From Bacillota bacterium (GTDB lineage Bacteria; Bacillota; Clostridia; Acetivibrionales; DTU013): a stretch of 56,330 bases of DNA. A model generated the notes under the pieces. The model saw only the letters and a list, made by a program, of their open reading frames with translations, did not search any database and was not told the origin of the DNA. Shown here piece after piece: positions 8,028 through 16,674 of the stretch (its first letter is position 1; every line of letters starts with the position of its first letter). The stretch spans positions 1 to 56,330 of the forward strand of contig JAEYRB010000012.1 of NCBI GenBank assembly GCA_023409735.1, written 5' to 3'. A program made the translations under genes and the position numbers.

Positions 8028-10200
8028 GAGCTATATAAAAAATAATCGTACTGCCAGTATTTCTATTATGGCAGCAGCGTTTATTGCAACTTTGTTCCTG
8101 TCATTGCTCTGCACTTCATTTTTTAATGCCTGGACCTATGAGATCGAAAGGATACGGCTTGAAGAGGGAGATTGGCAAGGAAGAATTACAGGTAATATAG
8201 ATGAAGAAGACTTAGCAATGATACAAAATTTTGCCAATGTTGAAAAGGCTGTTATCAACGAAGCCTTATCCGACGAAAAGACTATTGTTGATATATACTT
8301 TATTAATGCTCGGACTATTTATCAGGATATGCCCCTGATCGTAAAGAAATTAGGACTTCAGGAGGATGCTGTACAGTATCATTCCCTGCTCCTGTCCAGA
8401 TATTTCATACATGATCCACAGGATAAAGAGCCACCATTACTTCTTGGCTTTTACGTGGTAATATTGATTGTTGTTTCAGCTTCATTAGTTTTGGTAATAC
8501 ATAACCCATTTGAAATATCAATGAATGCGAGGATTCATCAGTTTGGAATCTTGTCCAGTATTGGTGCTGCACCAAAACAGATCAGGACCTGTCTGCTTCA
8601 GGAAGCGGCAGCTCTTTGCGCCATACCGATTTTTGCTGGAAATTTGCTGGGAGCTGGAATCAGCTATCTTGTGATCAAATCAGTTAATATATTTGCGGCA
8701 GATCTATCCGGGCGGCATCAGGCTACATTTCAGTATAATCCGCTGATTTTTGCAGTTTCAATTTTATTGGCTGCACTTACTGTAATTGTATCAGCATGGA
8801 TACCTGCGAGAAAGCTAAGTAAAATAACACCACTTGAAGCAATTCGTAATTCCAATGACCTGCATTTGAGAAAGAGAAGGCATTCACGTATTCTGTCATG
8901 CATGTTCGCAATAGCAGGGGAGTTGGCAGGAAATGCACTAAAGGCACAGAAGAAGTCACTGCGAGTTGCCGCGGTATCATTGCTGCTTTCATGTCTTTGC
9001 TTTACAGTTATGCTTTGCTTCTTCACTCTTTCCGAAATCAGCACCAGATATACCTATTTTGAACGTTATCAGAATGTATGGGATGTTATGGTAACAGTTA
9101 AAAATACTCAATTGAGGAGTCTAAACTCAGTAGAACAGATGAGGGATGTTTCGGGTGTGCGGGATTGCGTTGCGTATGAAAAAGAAGAAATGACCAGCCT
9201 TATCTCGGATGATTGGCAGAGCGAAGAATTGTCAGGACTTGGTGGCATTGGAGCGGTTACCGGGGGCAAAGTTAAGAGGGAGGGCGATTGCTTTAAGGTG
9301 CCGTCAACTATTGTCATTATGGATGATGAGAGCTATTTGAATTACTGCTCACAGCTTGGAATTGCGCAAAGCCTTGATGGAGCAATTGTTTTAAATAGAC
9401 TATGGGATAGTATAAACAGCAATTTCCGTGAAAAAAAGTATGTTCCATATGTGAAGGAAAATCGGGAAACAACAGCACTATGTGGTACCAGCGGAACTCC
9501 TATAGAAATTCCCATAGTATCTTATACTCAGAAAGCTCCTGTTCTGCGCGAAGAATACAACGATTATTCACTTGTTCACTTTTTACCATTGTCAGTTTGG
9601 AATAATATATCAAATGAAATTAATAAGACAAAGGTAACAACTTATATTCGGATTTTATCAATTAAAGGAACAGAGCTTGACGAATTAAATACGCTTGAGG
9701 ATGCGGTTGTTAAGCTTCTGGGACAGAGCTATACTATAGAAAGCGAAAATAGAATTTTGGAAAAGACCTCTAATGATGATGTTAAAAGAGGTTCGAGATT
9801 GCTTTTAGGTTGTTTTTGCGGCTTGCTTGCTGTCATTGGGATTGCTAATGTTTTTTCTAACACATTGGGCTTCCTTCGTCAAAGAAGGCGTGAATTTGCC
9901 CGATATCTGTCCATTGGGTTAACTCCGGGAGAAATGAGTAAAATGTTCTGTATTGAAGCATTTGTCATTGCAGGCCGTCCTGTATTGATCACACTACCTC
10001 TTACCGCAGCAGCTGTTGCATTTATGATTAAGTCAAGTCACTTAGCACCAATGGTTTTTTTAGAAGAAGCGCCGATTATTCCAATAATACTATTTGCCAT
10101 GGTTATTTTCGGCTTTGTGGCTTTAGCATATTATATTGGTGGGAAGCGAATTCTAAATTGCAATTTGAACGAGGTACTCAGGGATGATACTGTAATTTAG
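8008..10200 (+). CDS. FtsX-type ABC permease (second module)
   Basis: 730 residues: an N-terminal membrane helix (residues 18-40), a short outside domain, an FtsX helix block (about 145-265), a second anchor helix (about 310-340), a long extracytoplasmic domain (about 345-585) and a final three-helix FtsX block (590-715). The first outside domain is much shorter than in the permease at 4117. The start follows AAGAGGAGG within the ATPase gene. Partner of the ATPase at 7323. A mechanotransmission or peptide-resistance role is inferred from family only; no dedicated two-component system adjoins this pair. Confidence 0.88.
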   Translation: MWKDYSKSYIKNNRTASISIMAAAFIATLFLSLLCTSFFNAWTYEIERIRLEEGDWQGRITGNIDEEDLAMIQNFANVEKAVINEALSDEKTIVDIYFINARTIYQDMPLIVKKLGLQEDAVQYHSLLLSRYFIHDPQDKEPPLLLGFYVVILIVVSASLVLVIHNPFEISMNARIHQFGILSSIGAAPKQIRTCLLQEAAALCAIPIFAGNLLGAGISYLVIKSVNIFAADLSGRHQATFQYNPLIFAVSILLAALTVIVSAWIPARKLSKITPLEAIRNSNDLHLRKRRHSRILSCMFAIAGELAGNALKAQKKSLRVAAVSLLLSCLCFTVMLCFFTLSEISTRYTYFERYQNVWDVMVTVKNTQLRSLNSVEQMRDVSGVRDCVAYEKEEMTSLISDDWQSEELSGLGGIGAVTGGKVKREGDCFKVPSTIVIMDDESYLNYCSQLGIAQSLDGAIVLNRLWDSINSNFREKKYVPYVKENRETTALCGTSGTPIEIPIVSYTQKAPVLREEYNDYSLVHFLPLSVWNNISNEINKTKVTTYIRILSIKGTELDELNTLEDAVVKLLGQSYTIESENRILEKTSNDDVKRGSRLLLGCFCGLLAVIGIANVFSNTLGFLRQRRREFARYLSIGLTPGEMSKMFCIEAFVIAGRPVLITLPLTAAAVAFMIKSSHLAPMVFLEEAPIIPIILFAMVIFGFVALAYYIGGKRILNCNLNEVLRDDTVI

Positions 10201-10229
10201 GAAAGCTTGGGTGAACTCTGCAAGGCAAT

Positions 10230-10961
10230 TCATTTTCCACATCGGTCATCCGAATTATCTTGTAGTGTCCAGCCATAATCGCCATGATAAATCATTTGCC
10301 TTGTCATGCCTCCGTCTATACAGATATTCTCACCAGTGATAAACCCCGCTTTTTCAGAACAAAGAAACAACACCATATTAGCAATATCAGATGGATTTCC
10401 AACACGATGTACAGGCTGCTGTACAGCATCCTGTCCGGTATATTCTGTAAAAGCTGTGTCGATCCAGCCGGGAGAAATTGAGTTAACCCGAACCCGTCCG
10501 GCAAGGCTAACTGCAAGCGCGTGGGTCAGAGCTGCAATCGCGCCCTTGGCAGCGGTATAGCTTTCGGTTTGCGGCTGACTCATACGATCCCGGGTTGAAG
10601 AAATGTTAATAATAGAGGCATTCGGCAAAAAATATGGTAGAAACAATTTTGTCAAATAAAACGGTGCTGTGACACCGACCTTTAGAGCGTTGTTAAAATC
10701 ATCATATGAACATTCATTAATACCTTTCATCAACGGCAAGGCATTATTTATAAGATAGTCTACATGGCCGTAATCAGAAATGACTTTTTGAGCAAAGCGG
10801 CTCAATGTTTCCTCCTGAGCCAAATCTCCTGTAAAATATACGCCATCGCGTTTATCAATCACACAGACTATTGCGCCGTTTTTTTGAAATTCTTCTGCAA
10901 TCGTTTTACCAATTCCATGAGCGCCACCGGTCACAACAACAATCTTATTTTGAAAATTCAT
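10230..10961 (-). CDS. Short-chain dehydrogenase/reductase
   Basis: 243 residues with a Rossmann fold. The cofactor loop is TGGAHGIG (11-18), with NNA in the beta-4 region, a catalytic Ser in NISSTRD, and YTAAK as the catalytic Tyr-Lys motif. D36 at the end of beta-2 suggests NAD(H) preference. The C-terminal CIDGGMTRQM segment is typical of FabG-like enzymes, but the substrate cannot be told. Starts behind GGAGGAG. Transcribed away from the hemerythrin gene, with the shared intergenic region probably holding both promoters. Confidence 0.92.
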   Translation of the reverse strand: MNFQNKIVVVTGGAHGIGKTIAEEFQKNGAIVCVIDKRDGVYFTGDLAQEETLSRFAQKVISDYGHVDYLINNALPLMKGINECSYDDFNNALKVGVTAPFYLTKLFLPYFLPNASIINISSTRDRMSQPQTESYTAAKGAIAALTHALAVSLAGRVRVNSISPGWIDTAFTEYTGQDAVQQPVHRVGNPSDIANMVLFLCSEKAGFITGENICIDGGMTRQMIYHGDYGWTLQDNSDDRCGK

Positions 10962-11144
10962 TATGACTCCTCCTTTTTGATTATTTTATCATTGCACATA
11001 AAGATATACTACAATAAATCTCAAAATCGTTTCAACCTCCCTTGTTATAAAAACTTACTTGTTGTTAAAACTATATTATACTGTATTCAGGAAGCCTGAA
11101 AGAGAACAATAACCACAGGACGGAAAGGATAGGAGGTAATCGTT

Positions 11145-11711
11145 GTGTATAGTATTGACTTGATGGAACAGGAACATGATAACATAATGGTACTTATTAA
11201 ATGTATGCGAAATGCCTGTTGTGGACTTTTGGAGGGAAAGCCTGTAGAACAATCAGATTTTCTTGACATGATTCATCTTGCACGCTCATATGCGGATAAG
11301 CATCACCATGGAAAGGAAGAGCAAATTCTATTTCGCGAGATGACGAACAGCTTGGGACGTGTAGCTGTCAACCTCATTCAGCATGGGATGCTGGTGGAAC
11401 ATGACCTTGGTCGACTACATATCGGTCAGCTGGAAGCAGCGCTGGAGCGTTACAGTAGTGAACCAAGCACAATGGAAAAACTCAATATCATTGCATCCGC
11501 ATCCGGCTATGCCAGCCTGCTGCAGCGGCATATAGATAAGGAAAATGCGGTGGTTTTTTCCTTCGCTAAGAGAAGTCTGTCGCAGGAGACACAGGACAAG
11601 ATAGACAGGGAAGTTCAGTTATTTGAGGACAATGAAAGAGCCCAACGAGATACAGACTTACAATTGCTTGAGAGGCTGTCTGCCAAATATGCTTCGCTTT
11701 TATATTCCTGA
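11145..11711 (+). CDS. Hemerythrin-like HHE-domain protein
   Basis: 188 residues, all helical. Probable di-iron ligands are H11 (EQEHDNI), H53-55 with E58 (DKHHHGKEE), H86 (VEHD), and H129/E133 (RHIDKEN). The C-terminal 40 residues form a charged helix. Uses a GTG start nine bases after AGGAGGT. In anaerobes such proteins bind O2 or NO, or help repair iron centres; the specific role here is unknown. Monocistronic. Confidence 0.9.
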   Translation: MYSIDLMEQEHDNIMVLIKCMRNACCGLLEGKPVEQSDFLDMIHLARSYADKHHHGKEEQILFREMTNSLGRVAVNLIQHGMLVEHDLGRLHIGQLEAALERYSSEPSTMEKLNIIASASGYASLLQRHIDKENAVVFSFAKRSLSQETQDKIDREVQLFEDNERAQRDTDLQLLERLSAKYASLLYS

Positions 11712-11883
11712 AGAAGCTCACATACTGATGCCGTTAAGCATCCGGAAAAGTGAAATGTTCTTTTATGCCAGTAGACAAGTATACTTTGAGGTTTGATTGA
11801 TGCAATTAAATCATGCGGTGAGTATGCTTTAATTACAAGAAAGCATCAGTGCAAAGTACCAACATGTACATATTTATAACTGC

Positions 11884-13008
11884 TTATGCAGTTATGGTAT
11901 CATTATAAATCGCAACCTGATTGCGGCCATTATTCTTAGCTGCATACAATGCGGAATCGGCAGCTTTTATAAGCATTTCTAGATCAACGTCCTTTGAATT
12001 CATGCGGACCAGCCCACAGCTTAAAGTGATATGTTTTCCATCGGTGGCCTGTATGGGACAGGACTCAATTTGAGTGCGAATATCCTCGCAGATGCGATAG
12101 GTTTCCTCTCCGTCACAATCCCCGAATACTACAGAAAACTCATCTCCGCCCATCCGGAAAGCGCGGATGTTTTCTGCCTCAATTGCCTTTAGAATTTGTG
12201 ACAAATAAAGCAACGCGCGATCTCCTGCTACATGGCCGCAGAGATCATTTACACATTTAAAATGGTCTACATCAAACATTGCCAGCGAAAGATTTTTATT
12301 TGTTTTTCTGCATTCTTTAATCAATTTGGGAAGATAGTCGTCAAAGGTTTTTCTGTTATATAATCCTGTGAATGGGTCTAGCTTTAGTTGTTCACTCATA
12401 TATTGCTGTTTGTTATCGAAATTCGTCAGTACCGCCTGATTGTCGTGGCCGTATCGGATCAAAATCTTTGCCAGCAAATATGAGCAGAGGAACATAAAAC
12501 AAACAACAAATATCTGCATAACCATATCGCTGTCTAATTTCCCGGTGAAATACCTGACAGCACCAAGTAAAAGCACCGCAAGGCTGCTTGCCCAAAATAT
12601 CCAACGGGTTAATTTTACATTAGAGAAAATAGTTGATACAAAAATCGGTAAAATGAAAGAACCCAGCAAAACCTCCGCAATGTTATGGGTTAAGCAGAGG
12701 TAGAAGGAAATGACGATAATCAGTGAAAGAGAAACACTTTCCTTCACAAGAAGGGAAAAACGGGAAAAACGAACGAGTAGGTCTATAGAAATAGCCAGAG
12801 CAAATAGACCTATGCCCGGCAGTATAATATAATACCGTAAATAGATTTCCGGTGGCCAGGCAAGAATACTTCTAGCCGCAAAATACCAAATTACATGCGC
12901 CATGATAATAAGGGCAACAATTATGTAGCCTGTATTTACAATATATCGACACCATTTGATTGGCGCTATAAATGCTTTACCGCTATTGAAGTCAACGTCT
13001 TTATCCAT
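11884..13008 (-). CDS. Membrane-bound diguanylate cyclase (GGDEF)
   Basis: 374 residues from the ATG at 13008, which is preceded by GGAAAGGA; an in-frame TTG at 13068 would add 20 residues but has no site. About six membrane helices (residues 25-190 of this form) precede a GGDEF domain with DPFTGLYNR, DVDHFKCVND and an intact GGDEF active site at 287-291. The RxxD product-inhibition site expected just before the active loop is absent (an isoleucine occupies the Asp position), so feedback control by that route is unlikely. It makes c-di-GMP, the ligand of the riboswitch at 6.9 kb. The stop lies next to a TGCATAA...TTATGCA-like dyad. Confidence 0.93.
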   Translation of the reverse strand: MDKDVDFNSGKAFIAPIKWCRYIVNTGYIIVALIIMAHVIWYFAARSILAWPPEIYLRYYIILPGIGLFALAISIDLLVRFSRFSLLVKESVSLSLIIVISFYLCLTHNIAEVLLGSFILPIFVSTIFSNVKLTRWIFWASSLAVLLLGAVRYFTGKLDSDMVMQIFVVCFMFLCSYLLAKILIRYGHDNQAVLTNFDNKQQYMSEQLKLDPFTGLYNRKTFDDYLPKLIKECRKTNKNLSLAMFDVDHFKCVNDLCGHVAGDRALLYLSQILKAIEAENIRAFRMGGDEFSVVFGDCDGEETYRICEDIRTQIESCPIQATDGKHITLSCGLVRMNSKDVDLEMLIKAADSALYAAKNNGRNQVAIYNDTITA

Positions 13009-13245
13009 ACAAAATCCTTTCCCGGAATTAATCTGTTCTAACAGTGTAACATTTGAGGTGCGCTGCAATTGATTTTCACAATCTGGTGCTCAGAAATGCC
13101 CCATTTTAATGCCGTATCTTTTGCGCTGAAAGTCCGTCAAATGCTCCCTGTTCACTGAAAAATAGACATAAAGCATTGTTTTATTTATATACTAGATTTT
13201 GAATAAAAGCAACAGTTAATGCTTTATTCCTTTATTTTAACCCAA

Positions 13246-13306
13246 TAAAAAAAGAATTTCGAGATGAACTCAAAATTCTATTTTTGGTGCGGATAACAGG
13301 ATTTGA
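13246..13306 (-). repeat. Duplicated tRNA-Leu 3' end plus terminator
   Basis: Bases 13253-13306 repeat 13452-13505 with 199-base periodicity: the last 22 bases of the tRNA (including CCA) and the terminator hairpin behind it. The rest of the tRNA is missing, so no function as tRNA is possible. It may still terminate transcription. This is the signature of a past recombination at a tRNA end. Confidence 0.85.
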
Positions 13307-13440
13307 CCGTCTGCTTCGCTTATACGCTCCTGAAGAAGCTCGCATACTACCGCCTCGACTTAAGTCTCGGCACACTCGCCTAAAAATGTGCATTTAGCAC
13401 ATTTTATTAACGGCTCGTGCCTTCTCAGGTCCAAATCCTG

Positions 13441-13478
13441 TATATAAAAATAGAATTTCGAGATGAACTCAAAATTCT
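13441..13478 (-). terminator. Terminator of tRNA-Leu
   Basis: Read on the minus strand, an 11-bp stem (AGAATTTTGAG / CTCGAAATTCT, one G-T pair) with a TTCAT loop is followed by a TATTTTTATA tail. It starts six bases after the CCA end. Confidence 0.85.
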
Positions 13479-13483
13479 ATTTT

Positions 13484-13566
<83 letters not shown>

Positions 13567-13898
13567 ATGCCTTTTGTATAGTTGTGATGAATTTTTTACA
13601 AACGCTACATAGGAATTATAACACAAAAAGTATAAAATTCAATGCTAAACTTTGAGCAAATATAAAGAAGATTGTCTATATGCATTTAGCTGTGTATTTA
13701 ACAAGTATGTGCTATTCCAGCTTTGGTGCTCAATAGGTTTAGCCTACGGGGCGCCTGGAACATAAAACCTGGCTTCTCTTTATTATTGTTATTATATGTT
13801 GTTTGAGTACCTGAAATAGATTTTACCTTTATAATAGCTGTAATATATAGTATCATAAAAAGCAATGAGATACACAAATTTAATTTTGGAGTAAAGAA

Positions 13899-15212
13899 AT
13901 GGCATCGAGTATAATCCATTTAGCAATAACAAATGAACTTACAAAACAATACGAGTTCAAGAATGTAGATCGGCTTAAATTAGGTTCGGTCCTTCCGGAT
14001 GCATCAGATAATAGTAATAATACACATTTGAAGATTTCAACATGCGGGTATAATAAGAAAACCTATGACTTTGATAAATTTAGAAGCATGTTTGGGAATC
14101 TATTGTTGAAGGATGATTTGTATTTAGGCTACTATTTGCACCTTGTTCAGGACATTTTGTTCAGACACTTTGTTTATGATGAATACAATTGGAATCCACT
14201 CATTGCAGGAAACATTGATAGACTGCATAGAGACTATCAGATAAGTAATTACTATGTCGTTACGAAATATAAATTAGATAGTAATCTTTCAGTTCCTGAT
14301 AAATTCAATGAGGAGCCTATTTGCAAGTTGGGTATAGACGATGTTGATAGTTTTGTTGAGAATGTAGCTGCATATTTTAAACCGGTGGATTTTGATGATA
14401 CCTTCTTTTTTACAACAAAAATGGCCGACGAATTTATCGAGAAAGCAGTTGTTTTTTCTTTAAAGGAGATAGAAAAGCTTGAACATTTCGAAAAGGGTAT
14501 TAGTGCTTATGAATACGGATGGCATACAAAAACCAGGGTGCTTTTAAAGACAACCCTTAATACTCGGGATCTTGGTGGATATAAAACATGTGATGGAAAA
14601 ATTACATTGTATAATAGAATCTTAAGAAGTGATGTTCAAAATTCTCCATCCGAACAAGATATAGCGTTTTTGAAGAAAAACAATATTACTACAATTATTG
14701 ATATGCGCGGGATAAAAGATGTAGAACGAAAACCAAGTGGTTTTGCCACACTGGAAGGGTTTGAATATTATAATATCCCAATTGACGAAGGAAGTGGAGT
14801 CCCGGAAAGTGTTGAGGCGGTTCCATATAGTTACTTGGATATTGCCAGGGCCAAGAGTATGCCTTCTGTATTTAGAACAATTGCTTACGCATCAAATGGT
14901 ATAATGTTCAACTGTACGGCCGGTAAGGATCGGACAGGAGTAGTAAGTGCGCTCATTCTCTCTTTGTGTGGGGTAAGTAAGGATGATATTGTTATGGACT
15001 ATATAACAACCAAAGAATGTAGTCAAGAGCGTTTTGAACTCATTCATAAGAATTTTCCTGATGTTGATATGAATATAGTGATACCAAATGAAAATTATAT
15101 AATTACCTTCCTGCGGTTACTTATGGAAGAGTACGGAGATGTCAAAGGATATTTTGAAGCAATCGGAGTAACCGAACCTGAGCTAAGTGCAATAAGAAAT
15201 AAATTGTGTTAG
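13899..15212 (+). CDS. Fusion: zinc-dependent phospholipase C-like domain + protein-tyrosine phosphatase
   Basis: 437 residues with two parts. Residues 1-200 look like the zinc-dependent PLC/S1-P1-like domain seen in many Firmicute proteins: IIHLAIT near the N-terminus, LGSVLPDA (D34), then GYYLHLVQD (H81, D85), giving plausible metal ligands H7, D34, H81 and D85. Residues 215-437 form a Y_phosphatase3-type tyrosine/phospholipid phosphatase: RDLGGY (223-228), an IIDMR segment, and the P-loop CTAGKDRTG with C339 and R345. No signal peptide, so it acts in the cytosol. Each half occurs alone elsewhere; the fusion suggests processing of a phosphorylated lipid or nucleotide head group, which is inference. 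Starts behind TTTTGGAGTAAAGAA. Confidence 0.85.
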   Translation: MASSIIHLAITNELTKQYEFKNVDRLKLGSVLPDASDNSNNTHLKISTCGYNKKTYDFDKFRSMFGNLLLKDDLYLGYYLHLVQDILFRHFVYDEYNWNPLIAGNIDRLHRDYQISNYYVVTKYKLDSNLSVPDKFNEEPICKLGIDDVDSFVENVAAYFKPVDFDDTFFFTTKMADEFIEKAVVFSLKEIEKLEHFEKGISAYEYGWHTKTRVLLKTTLNTRDLGGYKTCDGKITLYNRILRSDVQNSPSEQDIAFLKKNNITTIIDMRGIKDVERKPSGFATLEGFEYYNIPIDEGSGVPESVEAVPYSYLDIARAKSMPSVFRTIAYASNGIMFNCTAGKDRTGVVSALILSLCGVSKDDIVMDYITTKECSQERFELIHKNFPDVDMNIVIPNENYIITFLRLLMEEYGDVKGYFEAIGVTEPELSAIRNKLC

Positions 15213-15332
15213 CGAATTACTGCTTGTGATTCACCATTTGGCAAGAAGCCGATACTCATTATGATTAGGCAATAAAAAAATCAAGGCACATAATAAAAAC
15301 TGTAAATAAATTTAGGAAGGGAAAATAACAAA

Positions 15333-15686
15333 ATGAAAAAATGGTATGATGAAGAATATGATTTTGAGATTGAAGTGACCGGCTTATTACGCAGCGACCA
15401 TACAGAGCATTACTGCAGAAACGGTGAAGAAATCGGGGATAAGTACTTCTGCACATATGGGTGTCCTGTAAATGAGCAGGGTCAGGGGATATGCTCCAAG
15501 CTGATGATGCTTTTGTTCCCTGCTATGGAGGCTGTTCGTAGTGGTGGTGATCTTACGAATGTCGGTGGCACTGAAAAGTATGTGAAGGATTTTGTCTGCC
15601 CAGATGGATGTGTTTGTTTCCGGATGACGGCAACCAAGACAGGCAATGAGAATTTCTACAAGGGAAAGTTTTATGAGGAGAAGTAG
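15333..15686 (+). CDS. TIGR04076-family cysteine-rich protein
   Basis: 117 residues. Conserved-looking cysteines occur in HYCRNGEEIG, YGCPVNEQGQGIC and DFVCPDGCVCFRM. The pattern fits the small TIGR04076 proteins common in Clostridia and archaea, whose function is unknown and which may bind a metal or Fe-S cluster. Starts behind AGGAAGGG and is followed two bases later by the GyrI fragment, so the two may once have formed an operon. Confidence 0.75.
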   Translation: MKKWYDEEYDFEIEVTGLLRSDHTEHYCRNGEEIGDKYFCTYGCPVNEQGQGICSKLMMLLFPAMEAVRSGGDLTNVGGTEKYVKDFVCPDGCVCFRMTATKTGNENFYKGKFYEEK

Positions 15687-15688
15687 AG

Positions 15689-15859
15689 ATGACATTTGAT
15701 TTTAAGAAGGATTATAAAGAATTTTATATGCCAAAGGGCACGCCTGAGATTGTGATGGTTCCTAAGGCAAATTATATTGCGGTAAGGGGAATGGGTAATC
15801 CAAATGAGGAGGTTGGCGCTTATCAATTGAAACAAATAAGCAGAAGGGAAGGAAGATAG
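15689..15859 (+). pseudogene. Truncated GyrI-like small-molecule-binding protein
   Basis: 56 codons. The first 46 residues (FDFKKDYKEFYMPKGTPEIV, then a PKANYIAVRGMGNPNEE stretch) match the N-terminus of stand-alone GyrI-like proteins of about 200 residues. After GAYQL the homology ends and the frame closes with an unrelated tail (KQISRREGR). The rest of the gene has been deleted; the next gene begins two bases after the stop, and its ribosome site lies in this tail. Confidence 0.75.
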
Positions 15860-15861
15860 TT

Positions 15862-16560
15862 GTGTGCACAAGTATTGTATTAAATAGAAAGAAAACCATT
15901 ATTGGCTGGAATCTTGACATTCTGGATATGGAATACAAAGTCGTAGCGGAAGATGATAAGGTTTATATAGCAATCAATGACAAGACCGAAGGCTGGATGC
16001 CGCTTTTCGGTGCAAATTCAAGAGGAAACTTTGTTGCCATGCCCACCTGTTGGCCTTTTGATGCCAGAAGCGATCCGAGCAACCCGAGCTGTAATAATAT
16101 CATTATGCTTGATATTGATCTGCTCCTTGGTAAAAAGACAATGGAAGAAATAAAGAGGATTGCTGATAATGAGAGCATTTGCAGTGTCCCGGGTGTAACT
16201 TTCCAGGCCCAGCTTTCTGATAAAAACGGAAATGTGTTGCAGATTATCCCCGGCCAGGGCTGTCAGTACATGGAGAGGCCGGCCTTCTCTGTGCTGACAA
16301 ACTTCTCCCCATTCAAAGGAGAAAGCGAATTGCATCCATGGATGGGAATCGACCGATACAGAAAAGCCGTAAGTATGCTGGAAAAAGCGGACGATGATTT
16401 TGGCGTAATGGACTTATTCGAAGTGCTAAAAGAGGTCTCACAAACTGTTTGCCCAACAGTGGTTTCAATGGTATTCGATGTGGATGAAAATACTGTGTAC
16501 TGGTGTGAAAATCGCGAATGGACAAAAATCAATGAAAAGCGTATGATATTCGAAAAATAG
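15862..16560 (+). CDS. Ntn-hydrolase, linear amide C-N hydrolase-like
   Basis: 232 residues. The protein begins M-C-T-S, so after methionine removal C2 becomes the N-terminal nucleophile, as in penicillin V acylase, bile-salt hydrolase and the C45 family. Further family features are the GWNLDI strand, NSRGNFVAMPT and VLTNFSPF. It is shorter than classical choloylglycine hydrolases (about 320 residues), so the substrate is likely a different acyl-amide or peptide. GTG start supported by GGGAAGGAAG. Cytosolic; no signal peptide. Confidence 0.8.
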   Translation: MCTSIVLNRKKTIIGWNLDILDMEYKVVAEDDKVYIAINDKTEGWMPLFGANSRGNFVAMPTCWPFDARSDPSNPSCNNIIMLDIDLLLGKKTMEEIKRIADNESICSVPGVTFQAQLSDKNGNVLQIIPGQGCQYMERPAFSVLTNFSPFKGESELHPWMGIDRYRKAVSMLEKADDDFGVMDLFEVLKEVSQTVCPTVVSMVFDVDENTVYWCENREWTKINEKRMIFEK

Positions 16561-16674
16561 AACAAAAGAATTATACTAAAAAAGCAAATTGAAAAAGAAT
16601 AATAGAGCAACAGATATCAGTCTGATCGTTCATTGCGATATAGAGAATAATTTGAATTTATGGAGGGTTTCGTT

